Assembly (NCBI RefSeq): GCF_000426845.1 | Contig: NZ_AUGD01000005.1 | Span: 62,001 to 126,000 of the forward strand | Direction of reading: 5' to 3' | DNA length: 64,000 nucleotides | Origin: Bradyrhizobium sp. in8p8 | Lineage (GTDB): Bacteria; Pseudomonadota; Alphaproteobacteria; Rhizobiales; Xanthobacteraceae | Part shown: positions 1 to 7,524 of the stretch, piece after piece | How positions within the stretch are numbered: the stretch's first letter is position 1 | How the letters are laid out: the number at the start of each line of letters is the position of its first letter | Notes under the pieces: generated by a model | Seen by the model: only the letters and a program-made list of their open reading frames with translations | Databases searched by the model: none | What the model was told of the DNA's origin: nothing | Position numbers and translations under genes: made by a program

Positions 1-514
1 GCATCATGCCGAACACGGTGAGCTCGGGCAGCGGCATGCCGAGCGTCTTGACGAGGTCGCCGAGCTCGCGACCGTCAAACGGGCGCGTCACCATGGAGCG
101 GCCGCCCTGCGCGCCGCCGGGTGCCTCGGCGTGATAATCCGGAAACACCAGCGGCATGTCGAAGCGCAGCGCGGTCTTGGTGGTGAAGAAATCCACCGCC
201 TCGGGGCCGGCGCTCAGGAAGGCATCGACGCGTGCGGCGTCATAATTGTTGCCGGCCTCGTGCCGCAGATAAGTGCGGGCCTGCTCCGGCGTTTCCTCGA
301 TGCCGTACGCCTTCGCCAGCGAGGTACCGGGAATCCAGAGCCAACCACCGGAGCGGGCGGTGGTGCCGCCGAAGCGCGGCTCCTTCTCCACGATCAAGAC
401 GTCGAGCCCACGATGGCGCGCGGTGATCGCGGCCGACATGCCGGAGCAACCCGATCCGGCAACGAGCACATCGCACTCGTAAGTTTCAGCGCCGCTATGC
501 TCGTTGCCGGTCAT
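1..514 (-). CDS. FAD-dependent oxidoreductase (FAD_binding_2 / fumarate reductase flavoprotein-like), 3' part cut by window edge
   Basis: The first 171 codons are visible; the C-terminus lies before position 1. After about 13 residues there is a Rossmann beta-alpha-beta FAD-binding motif (DVLVAGSGCSGMSAAITA), followed by a basic-acidic strand end (VLIVEKEPRFGGTTARSGGW) typical of succinate dehydrogenase/3-ketosteroid dehydrogenase-type flavoproteins. The ATG at 514 is preceded by GAGGTGAGAC. The gene starts 8 bp after the stop of the upstream binding-protein gene, so the two are probably cotranscribed. The substrate cannot be told from the fragment; a 3-oxosteroid dehydrogenase-like or general dehydrogenase role is possible. 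Confidence 0.8.
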   Translation of the reverse strand, partial: MTGNEHSGAETYECDVLVAGSGCSGMSAAITARHRGLDVLIVEKEPRFGGTTARSGGWLWIPGTSLAKAYGIEETPEQARTYLRHEAGNNYDAARVDAFLSAGPEAVDFFTTKTALRFDMPLVFPDYHAEAPGGAQGGRSMVTRPFDGRELGDLVKTLGMPLPELTVFGMM

Positions 515-522
515 GTCTCACC

Positions 523-1737
523 TCATTTCTTCAGGAGCGGGCATTTGGATTCGGAGACCGGGCGGAAGGCGTCCTCGCCCTTCACGGTCTTGACGATCTC
601 CAGATAGTCCCACGGCTCCTTGGACTGCTCGGGCTTCTTCACCTTGGCGAGATACATGTCGCGGATGACGCGGCCGTCCTCGCGCAGTTTGCCGCCATGG
701 ACGAAGATATCCTCGATCGGCAGCTCGCGCATCTTGGCCATCACCTTGGCGGAATCGTCGGTGCCGGCCGCCTTGATCGCCTTCAGGTAATGCAGCACCG
801 AGCCGTAGACGCCGGTCTGGATCATGGTCGGCATCACCTTGGTCCGTTCGTAGAATTTCTTCGACCAGGCGCGGGTCGCCTCGTCCATGGCCCAGTAGGA
901 CGCCGTAGTCATGTAGGTGCCCTGCGCCGCCTTGAGGCCGATCGCGTGCACGTCGGTGTCGAACATCAGGAGGCCGACCAGCTTCTGGCCGCCCTGGACG
1001 AGGCCGAACTCGCCGGACTGCTTGATGGCGTTGTCGGTGTCCTGGCCGGCATTGGCGAAAGCGACCACGTCGGATTTCGAGCTCTGCGCCTGGAGTGCGA
1101 AGGAGGAGAAGTCCGCCGTGTTGGTCGGATGCTTGACGCCGCCGAGCACCTTGCCGCCCATCTCGTTGATGAAGCGGGTTGCATCCTTCTCGAGCTGCTG
1201 GCCGAAGGCGTAGTCCGCCGTGATGAAGTACCAGGACTTGCCGCCTTCCTTGATCACGGCGGAGGCCGTCACTTTCGACAGCGCGTAGGTGTCGTAGGTG
1301 AAGTGCACGGTGTTCGGGCTGCACAGCTCGTCGGTCAGCGAGCTCGCACCGGGGCCGGAGAGCAGGGCGACCTTGCCCCGCTCACGCACCATGTTGTGCA
1401 CGGCGATCGCAATGCCGGAGTTGGGGATATCGACCACGGCGTCGACTTTGCCGTTGTCGAACCAGCCGCGCACGATCTGCACGCCGACGTCGGTCTTCAT
1501 CTGGTGGTCGGCGCTGATGATCTCGATCGGCTTGCCGAGTACGGTCGGCCCGAATTCCTCCACTGCCATCTTGGCGGCCTCGACCGAGCCCGGCCCGCTA
1601 TTGTCGCGACCCCAGCTCGACAGGTCCGTCAGCACGCCGATCCGGACCACGTCGTCGGAGACTTGCGCGGTGGCCGCCGTGGTCATGGCACTCGAAGTCA
1701 TGGCCGCGATCATGGCACAGGCGAGACGCCCCATCAT
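523..1737 (-). CDS. ABC transporter periplasmic substrate-binding protein, branched-chain amino acid type (Peripla_BP_6)
   Basis: 404 residues. An N-terminal signal peptide of about 28 residues (ending ATAQ) precedes a type I periplasmic binding fold that starts VRIGVLTDLSSWGRDNSGPG, the usual opening of LivK-like solute receptors. The ATG at 1737 is chosen over upstream in-frame codons because AGAGGAAA lies just before it and the signal peptide begins there. No permease or ATPase genes follow; the next gene is a flavoprotein, so the receptor may serve a catabolic locus that continues beyond the left edge. The family binds amino acids, aromatic acids or amides; the ligand here is unknown. Confidence 0.88.
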   Translation of the reverse strand: MMGRLACAMIAAMTSSAMTTAATAQVSDDVVRIGVLTDLSSWGRDNSGPGSVEAAKMAVEEFGPTVLGKPIEIISADHQMKTDVGVQIVRGWFDNGKVDAVVDIPNSGIAIAVHNMVRERGKVALLSGPGASSLTDELCSPNTVHFTYDTYALSKVTASAVIKEGGKSWYFITADYAFGQQLEKDATRFINEMGGKVLGGVKHPTNTADFSSFALQAQSSKSDVVAFANAGQDTDNAIKQSGEFGLVQGGQKLVGLLMFDTDVHAIGLKAAQGTYMTTASYWAMDEATRAWSKKFYERTKVMPTMIQTGVYGSVLHYLKAIKAAGTDDSAKVMAKMRELPIEDIFVHGGKLREDGRVIRDMYLAKVKKPEQSKEPWDYLEIVKTVKGEDAFRPVSESKCPLLKK

Positions 1738-2070
1738 GGTTGTTTCCTCTCTTTTTGGCCGCTTCGGCGCGGCTGGCTTGCTGTGGAGGTAAATTAGATA
1801 ATAGCGAATGAGTTTGTCAATTGCGAATAATGGCAGTCGCGAGGGTTCCGCCTTCGACGCGACCACGTCGTGGCGATGGACACGCAGCCGCCTCAACCCC
1901 GTCATTGCGAGGAGCCCTTGCGACGAAGCAATCCAGATCGTTTTCGCGGCTGAAGTCTGGATTGCTTCGCTGCGCTCGCAATGACGATCGTGGAGGCAGC
2001 GCGCAAAGTCCCGCGCCGTTATCCTGTGAGAGACAACGCCTCCACATTGCGGCCGTCATAACGATTAGCC
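1738..2070. other. Intergenic region between divergent genes, containing a palindromic repeat
   Basis: This 333-bp stretch separates the binding-protein gene from the transporter. It holds a palindromic element at 1900-1986 and otherwise no convincing open reading frame. Promoters for both flanking genes should lie here, but no motif was clear enough to call. Confidence 0.6.
1900..1986. repeat. Intergenic palindromic repeat (CGTCATTGCGAG family)
   Basis: The arm CGTCATTGCGAG with GAAGCAATCCAG is mirrored by CTGGATTGCTTCG with CTCGCAATGACG, so the element can fold into a long hairpin. A second copy of the same family lies at 59019-59140, and a fragment (CTCGCAATGACG) is near 43670. This is a dispersed REP-like element, not a gene. 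Confidence 0.85.
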
Positions 2071-3402
2071 ATGATGCTCCACGGAATCTGTGGGCAGGGC
2101 ATGACAGCAGCAATTGGGTTCTCCGCTGCGGCGGAGAAATCGAAGACGGCGCATGTGGTGTGGGCGAGCGCGCTCGGCACCGCGATCGAATGGTACGATT
2201 TCCTGATCTACGGCACGGCGGCGGCGCTGGTCTTCAACAGGCTGTTCTTCCCGAGCTTCGATCCCTTCGTCGGCACGCTCGTGGCATTCTCGACCTATGC
2301 GGTCGGCTTCGTGGCGCGGCCGATCGGCGGGGCCATCATCGGGCATTACGGCGACCGGCTCGGCCGCAAGACCATGCTGGTCGCGACCATGATCGCAATG
2401 GGCCTCGGCACCTTCCTGATCGGCTGCCTGCCGACCTATGATCAGATCGGCATCTGGGCGCCGATCCTGCTCGTCTGCCTGCGCTTCGTTCAGGGCATCG
2501 GGCTCGGCGGCGAATGGAGCGGCGCGGTGGTGATGGTGATCGAGCATGCCGGCCGCCGACGCGGCTTCTACGGCAGCCTGGTGCAGATCGGCTTTCCCGT
2601 CGGCGTTGCCGCCTCCACCGGCATCTTCGCGCTGATGACGAAGCTGCCCGAGGCGGACTTCCTCAGCTGGGGCTGGCGCGTGCCGTTCCTGATCAGCATC
2701 CTGCTCGTCGGCGTCGGCTTCATCGTGCGGCTCAAGCTCGCGGAGACGCCGCACTTCAAGGAAGTGGTCGAGCGCAAGGAGGTGCTGGCGCAGCCGGTAC
2801 TCGAGGTGCTGCGCCGCGACTGGCGCAGCTTTCTGCTGGCCGTCGGCATCACGGTGTCGGAGGTCGGACTCGCCTATCTCCTCACCGTCTTCACCGTGGT
2901 CTACGCCACGACGAAGCTCGGCCTGCCCCGGCAGGTGATCCTGGATGCCGTGGTCTATGCCGCCGTCGTGGAATTCGCGACGCTGCCGCTTGCCGGCTGG
3001 CTGTCCGATATCTTCGGCCGCAAGGCGCTGTATCTGGCCGGCGGCGTGTTCTCGGTGGCGCTGGCCTTCCCGCTGTTCTGGTTCCTCGACACCGGGGAGC
3101 CGGCGCTGATCACGCTCGCGCTCGTCGTCACGATGACCCTGACCCATGCGCTGCTGTTCGGGCCGAAGGCCGCCTTCATGCCGGAACTGTTCCGCACAAA
3201 GGTGCGCTACAGCGGCGCCTCGCTCGGCGCCAACGTCGCAGCAGCGCTCAGCGGCGGCTTCTCGCCGCTGATTGCGGCCGGGCTGCTCGCCTGGGCCGGC
3301 TCCTATTGGGCGGTGTCCGTCTACATCATCGCCCTGTCGGTCGTCACGATCATCGCAACGCTGCTGGCGCCGGAGACGGCACGGGACGCGCTGAGATCCT
3401 GA
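2071..3402 (+). CDS. MFS transporter, metabolite:H+ symporter (MHS/ProP-ShiA-like) family
   Basis: 443 residues with twelve predicted membrane segments. The N-terminal region carries the family signature GTAIEWYDFLIYGTAAAL, and the loop between helices 2 and 3 has GHYGDRLGRKTML, the major facilitator motif. RFVQGIGLGGEWSGAV is also diagnostic of MHS transporters, which import organic acids, betaines or shikimate with protons. Two starts are possible: ATG at 2071, or ATG at 2101 (MTAAIGFS), closer to the first conserved segment; neither has a strong ribosome-binding site. It stands alone, so the substrate is not indicated by neighbours. Confidence 0.88.
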   Translation: MMLHGICGQGMTAAIGFSAAAEKSKTAHVVWASALGTAIEWYDFLIYGTAAALVFNRLFFPSFDPFVGTLVAFSTYAVGFVARPIGGAIIGHYGDRLGRKTMLVATMIAMGLGTFLIGCLPTYDQIGIWAPILLVCLRFVQGIGLGGEWSGAVVMVIEHAGRRRGFYGSLVQIGFPVGVAASTGIFALMTKLPEADFLSWGWRVPFLISILLVGVGFIVRLKLAETPHFKEVVERKEVLAQPVLEVLRRDWRSFLLAVGITVSEVGLAYLLTVFTVVYATTKLGLPRQVILDAVVYAAVVEFATLPLAGWLSDIFGRKALYLAGGVFSVALAFPLFWFLDTGEPALITLALVVTMTLTHALLFGPKAAFMPELFRTKVRYSGASLGANVAAALSGGFSPLIAAGLLAWAGSYWAVSVYIIALSVVTIIATLLAPETARDALRS

Positions 3403-3432
3403 GGGTCAGCGCGGCCAGCGGGCTGCCCGGCG

Positions 3433-3452
3433 GCCCAAAAAAATTTTTGGGC
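3433..3452 (+). terminator. Perfect A/T-cored inverted repeat, possible terminator of the transporter gene
   Basis: GCCCAAAAA and TTTTTGGGC are perfect reverse complements separated by only AA, 31 bp after the transporter stop. The AT-rich core is striking in G+C-rich DNA. It may act as a bidirectional terminator; the very short loop and absence of a clean trailing T-run make this uncertain. Confidence 0.35.
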
Positions 3453-3457
3453 GGCCC

Positions 3458-3485
3458 CTTGAAACCGGTTTCCGGTTTTCTAAGT
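3458..3485 (+). promoter_or_regulatory. Candidate RpoH-type heat-shock promoter of the first hsp20
   Basis: CTTGAAA at 3458-3464 resembles the rhizobial sigma-32 -35 box, and TTCTAAGT around 3478-3485 loosely resembles its -10 box. Transcription from here would give a leader of about 130 nt ending at the ROSE hairpin. The -10 match is weak. Confidence 0.3.
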
Positions 3486-3570
3486 CGTTTTTCGCCGCGA
3501 GAGCGGTGTGCCGGATGCCATGAGGGTTCGGCACGGGCGCCGGGCTGGTCTTTTCGGACCCGTCTGAATT

Positions 3571-3619
3571 CCCGCCTTGCGCTCCTTCGTATCCATCTTG
3601 CTCTTAGGAGGACTTGGTT
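3571..3619 (+). promoter_or_regulatory. ROSE-type RNA thermometer in the hsp20 leader
   Basis: The Shine-Dalgarno AGGAGG (3606-3611), 8 nt before the ATG, can pair with CTCCT at 3582-3586. The helix continues through a G3581/G3611 mismatch, G3579-C3613, two U-U mismatches and two C-G pairs (3575-3576 with 3616-3617). Such a deliberately imperfect hairpin masking the ribosome site is the hallmark of ROSE elements, known from Bradyrhizobium small heat-shock genes, which melt on warming and allow translation. Upstream ROSE stems were not mapped. Confidence 0.78.
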
Positions 3620-4081
3620 ATGAGGACCAGTTTTGATTTCGCCCCCCTGTGGCGCTCCACCATCGGCTTCGATCACCTGGCCGACCTCGTCGACAGCACG
3701 CTGCGCCAGGCGACCGAGGACAATTATCCCCCCTACAACATCGAGCGCTCCGGCGAAGACCATTACCGGATCAGCCTTGCCGTGGCGGGGTTCGGCGTCA
3801 ACGATATCACCGTGACGGCGGAGCAGAATGCGCTCACCATCGAGGGCCGGAAGCCCGAGACCGCCGCGCGCGAATACCTGTACCAGGGCATCGCCGCGCG
3901 TCCGTTCCGGCGCGTGTTCAACCTTGCCGACTACGTCCAGGTCAAGCAGGCCTCGTTCCAGGACGGGCTGCTGATCATCGACCTCGTCCGCGAGGTTCCG
4001 GAAGCCATGAAGCCGCGCCGGATTCCGATTGCGGGCGGCGCTTCTGCGGCATCGCAGATCGAGCAGAAGAAAGCAGCCTAA
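3620..4081 (+). CDS. Small heat-shock protein, Hsp20 family, IbpA-like (class A type)
   Basis: 153 residues. A short N-terminal arm (MRTSFDFAPLWRSTIGFD) leads into an alpha-crystallin domain at about residues 35-130, with the IERSGEDHYRISLAVAGF opening and the ARPFRRVFNLADYVQV strand typical of IbpA/HspA proteins that hold unfolding proteins in a refoldable state. The ATG at 3620 is chosen because AGGAGG sits 8 nt upstream; an in-frame TTG at 3614 lies too close to it. Translation is probably temperature-controlled by the ROSE hairpin. The second Hsp20 gene follows after 75 bp and is of a different class. Confidence 0.93.
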   Translation: MRTSFDFAPLWRSTIGFDHLADLVDSTLRQATEDNYPPYNIERSGEDHYRISLAVAGFGVNDITVTAEQNALTIEGRKPETAAREYLYQGIAARPFRRVFNLADYVQVKQASFQDGLLIIDLVREVPEAMKPRRIPIAGGASAASQIEQKKAA

Positions 4082-4156
4082 CGCTCGATCGATCGAATGG
4101 CGGAACGCGGCGCGCGGAGGCGCGGGCCGCGCTCCCGGTGCATGAAGGAGACAACC

Positions 4157-4648
4157 ATGGCTTTTCGTGATCTCATTCCCTGGTCGAGGAACCAGGAGCT
4201 CGCGCCGGCGCGCGACAATTTCGATCCGTTCCTGACGCTTCACCGCGAGATGAACCGTCTGTTCGACGACGTCTTCCGCGGCTTCGGCGGGACCGGCCTG
4301 TCGCCGCTGATGGAGGGCCGGTTCGGCTGGCCGAAGGTCGAGCTCAGCGAGACCGACAAGACGCTGACCGTCTCGGCCGAGCTTCCAGGCCTCACCGAGA
4401 AGGACGTCCAGGTCGAGATGGCCAGCGGCGTCCTGACCATCCGCGGCGAGAAGAAGGCGGAGCGCAACGGTGAAGGCAGGTACTTCACCGAGCGCTATTA
4501 CGGTGCCTTCGAGCGGCAGATCCCGCTGGAGGGCGTCGAGGAGGACAAGGCCGAGGCGTCGTTCAAGAATGGCGTCCTGACCGTATCGCTGCCGAAATCG
4601 GAGAAGGCGCGCGAGGGCGTCAAGCGCATCGCGATCAACAGGCATTAA
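4157..4648 (+). CDS. Small heat-shock protein, Hsp20 family, second type (class C-like)
   Basis: 163 residues with an N-terminal segment (FDPFLTLHREMNRLFDDVF) and an alpha-crystallin domain at about residues 55-150. ELPGLTEKDVQVEM and the ending GVLTVSLPK are the conserved core of the broader Hsp20 family. AAGGAG 6 nt before the ATG at 4157 fixes the start; the longer in-frame extension from 4097 is rejected. It is clearly not a duplicate of the preceding Hsp20, so the two probably make distinct oligomers. It is likely cotranscribed with the first gene but has its own unmasked ribosome site. Confidence 0.93.
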   Translation: MAFRDLIPWSRNQELAPARDNFDPFLTLHREMNRLFDDVFRGFGGTGLSPLMEGRFGWPKVELSETDKTLTVSAELPGLTEKDVQVEMASGVLTIRGEKKAERNGEGRYFTERYYGAFERQIPLEGVEEDKAEASFKNGVLTVSLPKSEKAREGVKRIAINRH

Positions 4649-4736
4649 TGTCAAGCGGGACGGGGGCGATTGGCGCCGCCGTCCCGCCGTCAACAACCCC
4701 GTCCCTTTGGAAAGGAGCTTGAGGGAGGCACGACCG

Positions 4737-5072
4737 ATGACCAACGTGAATACCAATCCCGGCACTCTCAACCCGCTGTTTCATCCCGCCGCCCATTACG
4801 ACTCGCCGGCCGAGGTCCTCAATGCGAAGGATCTCTCCGCGCCGGAGAAGCGGATCATCCTGTCGTCATGGGCGTCCGACATGTACGCCGTCGAATCCTG
4901 TCCTGCCTTGCGAGAAATTCCCGGTATGAGCCACGCGGTTCGACTGGTCGATATTCTGGCCGCCCTGCGCAAGCTGGACGGCGACAACGACAACGACGAC
5001 CCGCCGCGCGGCGGCGGCGTGCCGATGCGGCTGCGGCGGCCTTGGGCCGCCGCAGAGAGGCGGGCTGCATGA
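4737..5072 (+). CDS. Conserved rhizobial hypothetical protein in the heat-shock block
   Basis: 111 residues, no signal peptide or membrane segment. The middle, LSAPEKRIILSSWASDMYAV followed by ESCPALREIPG, matches a pattern I recognise from uncharacterised proteins of rhizobia often found beside Hsp20 genes; that association is from memory and was not searched. The C-terminus is acidic (GDNDNDD) then arginine-rich. The start at 4737 is supported by GAGGGAGG. It lies 88 bp after the second hsp20 and its stop overlaps the next small reading frame (ATGA), so it probably belongs to the same stress operon. No biochemical function is known to me. Confidence 0.75.
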   Translation: MTNVNTNPGTLNPLFHPAAHYDSPAEVLNAKDLSAPEKRIILSSWASDMYAVESCPALREIPGMSHAVRLVDILAALRKLDGDNDNDDPPRGGGVPMRLRRPWAAAERRAA

Positions 5073-5185
5073 TGGTCACGCCGACCGTTCTCGGCCTCGT
5101 GCTGCTCGGCCAGGCCTCGGCGGCCTGGGCCGTTCCGTTCCTGGCCCTGCAGGGCTGGGTCGTCGCACCGCGCGGCGAGGGCTGA
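5069..5185 (+). CDS. Possible microprotein of 38 residues, hydrophobic
   Basis: The ATG at 5069 overlaps the previous stop as ATGA and is preceded by GAGAGG, suggesting translational coupling. The product (MMVTPTVLGLVLLGQASAAW and onwards) has one hydrophobic stretch of about 28 residues and a short charged tail, consistent with a single-pass membrane peptide. It lies 49 bp before the HtrA gene. The coupling argues for real translation, but no family is recognised, so this is tentative. Confidence 0.45.
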   Translation: MMVTPTVLGLVLLGQASAAWAVPFLALQGWVVAPRGEG

Positions 5186-5234
5186 AGCCAGGACGATCTC
5201 GCATATCCACACAACACAAAGCGGCAGGGTGACG

Positions 5235-6344
5235 ATGATGAATGCTGTGCGTCTGCTGTTCCTGGCCTTGCTGGTGCTGACGCTCACGGCGTCGCAGCCT
5301 GCCGCCGGCCAGATTCCGGAGATGAAGACCGGCGGCCCGGTGCCGACGCTGGCGCCTCTGGTGCGCCACGTGACGCCGGCCGTCGTCAACATCTCCATGC
5401 ATGGCCGCGTGCGCGAGGACAATCCGCTCTATCGCGATCCGCTGTTCCGCGAATTCTTCGACGTTCCCCGACAGATCGAGAAGGAGGTCAATGCGACCGG
5501 CTCAGGGGTCATCGTCGATGCCCAGCGCGGCTACGTGCTGACCAACAATCACGTCGTCGAAGGCACCTCCGCGGTCCAGATCACGACCAAGGACGGCCGG
5601 CAGTTTTCAGCCAAGGTGATCGGCCGCGATCCGCCCACCGACGTCGCGGTGCTCCAGGTCCAGAACCCGGTCGGGCTCAAGGCGCTTCCCTTCGGCGACA
5701 GCGACGGACTCGAGGTCGGCGACTTCGTGCTTGCGATCGGCAACCCCTTCGGCCTCGGCCAGACCGTGACATCGGGGCTCGTCAGCGCGCTGGGCCGCAC
5801 CGGCCTCGGCAAGCAGGGCTATGAGGATTTCATTCAGACCGACGCCGCGATCAATCCCGGCAATTCCGGCGGCGCGCTGGTGAGCCTGCGCGGCGAACTC
5901 GTCGGCATCAACTCGGCAATCATCTCGCCTGCCGGCGGCAACGTCGGCATCGGCTTTGCCATTCCGGTCAACATGGCGCGCAAGGTGATGGAGCAGATCA
6001 TCGCCAATGGGCGCGTCGAGCGCGGCCGCATCGGCATCTCGCTGAAGGACCTGCATCCGTCGGTCAACAAGGGATTGAATCAAGGCGCCGTCATTGCCGA
6101 GATTGCTGCGGGTTCGCCCGCGGAGAAGGCCGGCTTGCGCAAGGGCGATGTCGTCACCGGAGCCGACGACCGCCCCATCCGCACCGCCGCCCAGCTCCGT
6201 AACACGATCGGCCTTGCGCGGATCGGGGAGGATGTGAAGCTCACCCTGTTGCGCAACGGCGCCCCATTCACCGCCAGTGTGAGAGTCGCGCCCGCGGTCC
6301 AACCGAGCAGCGCGCTCGCAGGCCCCAATCGCCTCCTCCGCTGA
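5235..6344 (+). CDS. Periplasmic HtrA/DegP-family serine protease with one PDZ domain
   Basis: 369 residues. A signal peptide (about residues 1-25) is followed by a trypsin-like domain with the full triad: His106 in LTNNHVV, Asp136 in DPPTDVAVL and Ser211 in NPGNSGGAL. A single PDZ domain covers roughly 265-355, ending before a short unstructured tail. With one PDZ and a cleavable signal it resembles DegS/short DegP-type enzymes, which degrade or sense misfolded envelope proteins. Starts at 5229 (GTG), 5235 or 5238 are possible; GCAGGG favours an ATG. Its place after two Hsp20 genes extends the protein-quality-control theme to the envelope. Confidence 0.92.
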   Translation: MMNAVRLLFLALLVLTLTASQPAAGQIPEMKTGGPVPTLAPLVRHVTPAVVNISMHGRVREDNPLYRDPLFREFFDVPRQIEKEVNATGSGVIVDAQRGYVLTNNHVVEGTSAVQITTKDGRQFSAKVIGRDPPTDVAVLQVQNPVGLKALPFGDSDGLEVGDFVLAIGNPFGLGQTVTSGLVSALGRTGLGKQGYEDFIQTDAAINPGNSGGALVSLRGELVGINSAIISPAGGNVGIGFAIPVNMARKVMEQIIANGRVERGRIGISLKDLHPSVNKGLNQGAVIAEIAAGSPAEKAGLRKGDVVTGADDRPIRTAAQLRNTIGLARIGEDVKLTLLRNGAPFTASVRVAPAVQPSSALAGPNRLLR

Positions 6345-6415
6345 ATCGATGCTCTGCGGAGGGACCGCAGGCGCGAGCGGCTGGCTCGTCCCTGCGATCG
6401 TCATGGCCGCTTCAC

Positions 6416-6592
6416 TCAGGCCGCGCGGTGATCGAGCTCCCCCTGCAGGCTCCGGATCAGCCGACGCTCACGCTCAATGCGCTGAAGATAAAGTTCGCGC
6501 TCATGTTCGGTCTTCGCGCTTGCAAGCAGGAGCTCGTAATGGCCGATCACCTTCTCGCTGCCTCGAATGAGCAGGTCTCGCCGGCTGTTCAT
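6416..6592 (-). CDS. Small charged helical protein, 58 residues
   Basis: The product begins MNSRRDLLIRGSEKVIGHYE and continues as an almost uninterrupted, highly charged helix (arginine- and glutamate-rich). There is no membrane segment, signal or cysteine. Its ATG (6592) overlaps the stop of the upstream gene in an ATGA arrangement, indicating translational coupling and cotranscription. The amphipathic, charged composition suggests a short coiled coil or a partner for the neighbouring 73-residue helical protein. No named family is recognised. Confidence 0.6.
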   Translation of the reverse strand: MNSRRDLLIRGSEKVIGHYELLLASAKTEHERELYLQRIERERRLIRSLQGELDHRAA

Positions 6593-6810
6593 TGTGCCAC
6601 CCTCATCGCATCAGCCTGCGCTGCGGAGGCGTGGAAGCCGACAGGGAAGGTCGTGGCGGCCAAGGCATCGAGCGCCGAGCGTTCTTCTGCGAGACGTCTT
6701 TCGATGAAATGGCGCTCCAGCTCAGTCAGCCTGGTCTTCAGCAGCCGCCGGTAGCGGTGGATGTTGTTGCGGTGGGCGCGGATGCGGGCCAGATTCTCAT
6801 CGAGCATCAT
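6589..6810 (-). CDS. Small basic helical protein, 73 residues
   Basis: The product opens MMLDENLARIRAHRNNIHRY and stays strongly basic through residue 50 (RLLKTRLTELERHFIERRL), then ends in an alanine-rich tail. GGAGAG lies directly upstream of the paired ATGs at 6810 and 6807; either may be used. The longer reading frame that begins at 7008 is rejected because its extra part has no ribosome site and unlike composition. I recall similar short proteins from Bradyrhizobium genomes, all uncharacterised. It overlaps the downstream 58-residue gene by ATGA. Confidence 0.65.
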   Translation of the reverse strand: MMLDENLARIRAHRNNIHRYRRLLKTRLTELERHFIERRLAEERSALDALAATTFPVGFHASAAQADAMRVAQ

Positions 6811-7080
6811 CGTCTCTCCAGACGGTCGCGTTGAGTCCTTTGATTTTCGAGGATGAGAAAGTCTCTTCTCGGTGGAAAAAATAGGCAGCGGGTCATCAGT
6901 GTCAAGACGTTCAGAGTGACGCTTGTCCTTGTCGCTGGCTGCTGAAGATCGATGATCAGCCAGACCGAAGTGTTCAGCGAACGGCTGGGTTCCGCCGGCG
7001 ATTGCCATTTGTCGGCCGGCAAGCGAACCTCATGCGGCCATATTTGAGCAGGAGTGATTTCCCGTGAGGGAGGCGCTCCG

Positions 7081-7464
7081 ATGACCAAAGCTCTGATCAC
7101 TGCCGTTGCAATGCTAGCCTGCGTGCCCGCGAGCGCACTTGCGCAGGAGCGCGCCGGCGATGCGGCGCTCGGCGCCGTATCCGGTGCGGTCGTGCTGGGC
7201 CCGGTCGGTGCGGTCGCCGGGGCTTTGATTGGCTACACGGCCGGACCTTCGATCGCCCGCTCCTGGGGGATCAGAGGTTCGCACTCGGCAAGGCATCGGC
7301 AGCCGCCGCGCCGTGCGGTCGTGAGGGGCGGTGCACCCCGCACGCGCGAGGCGATGGCCGCCAATGGCCAGATGAGAGCTGCCGGCAATCCGGCGGCGCC
7401 GGTTCAGGCCGCGCCTAGCGTGTCGGCGCAACCGTCGGCACCGCCTGTTCAGGCATTCGACTGA
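7081..7464 (+). CDS. Secreted small protein with glycine-rich hydrophobic region, hypothetical
   Basis: 127 residues. A signal peptide (MTKALITAVAMLACVPASALAQ) precedes a Gly/Ala/Val-rich segment (about residues 28-55) that resembles the glycine-zipper regions of envelope proteins, then a basic stretch and a Pro/Ala/Gln-rich tail. GAGGGAGG before the ATG at 7081 sets the start. An exported protein that associates with the inner or outer membrane is plausible, but no specific function can be assigned. It is monocistronic, convergent with the CoA lyase gene. Confidence 0.72.
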   Translation: MTKALITAVAMLACVPASALAQERAGDAALGAVSGAVVLGPVGAVAGALIGYTAGPSIARSWGIRGSHSARHRQPPRRAVVRGGAPRTREAMAANGQMRAAGNPAAPVQAAPSVSAQPSAPPVQAFD

Positions 7465-7524
7465 CGCCGCAGGCATTGAGCCGCCGCGCAGCCGATCGGC
7501 TCGGCGGGGCTCGTGTCTTCTTAT

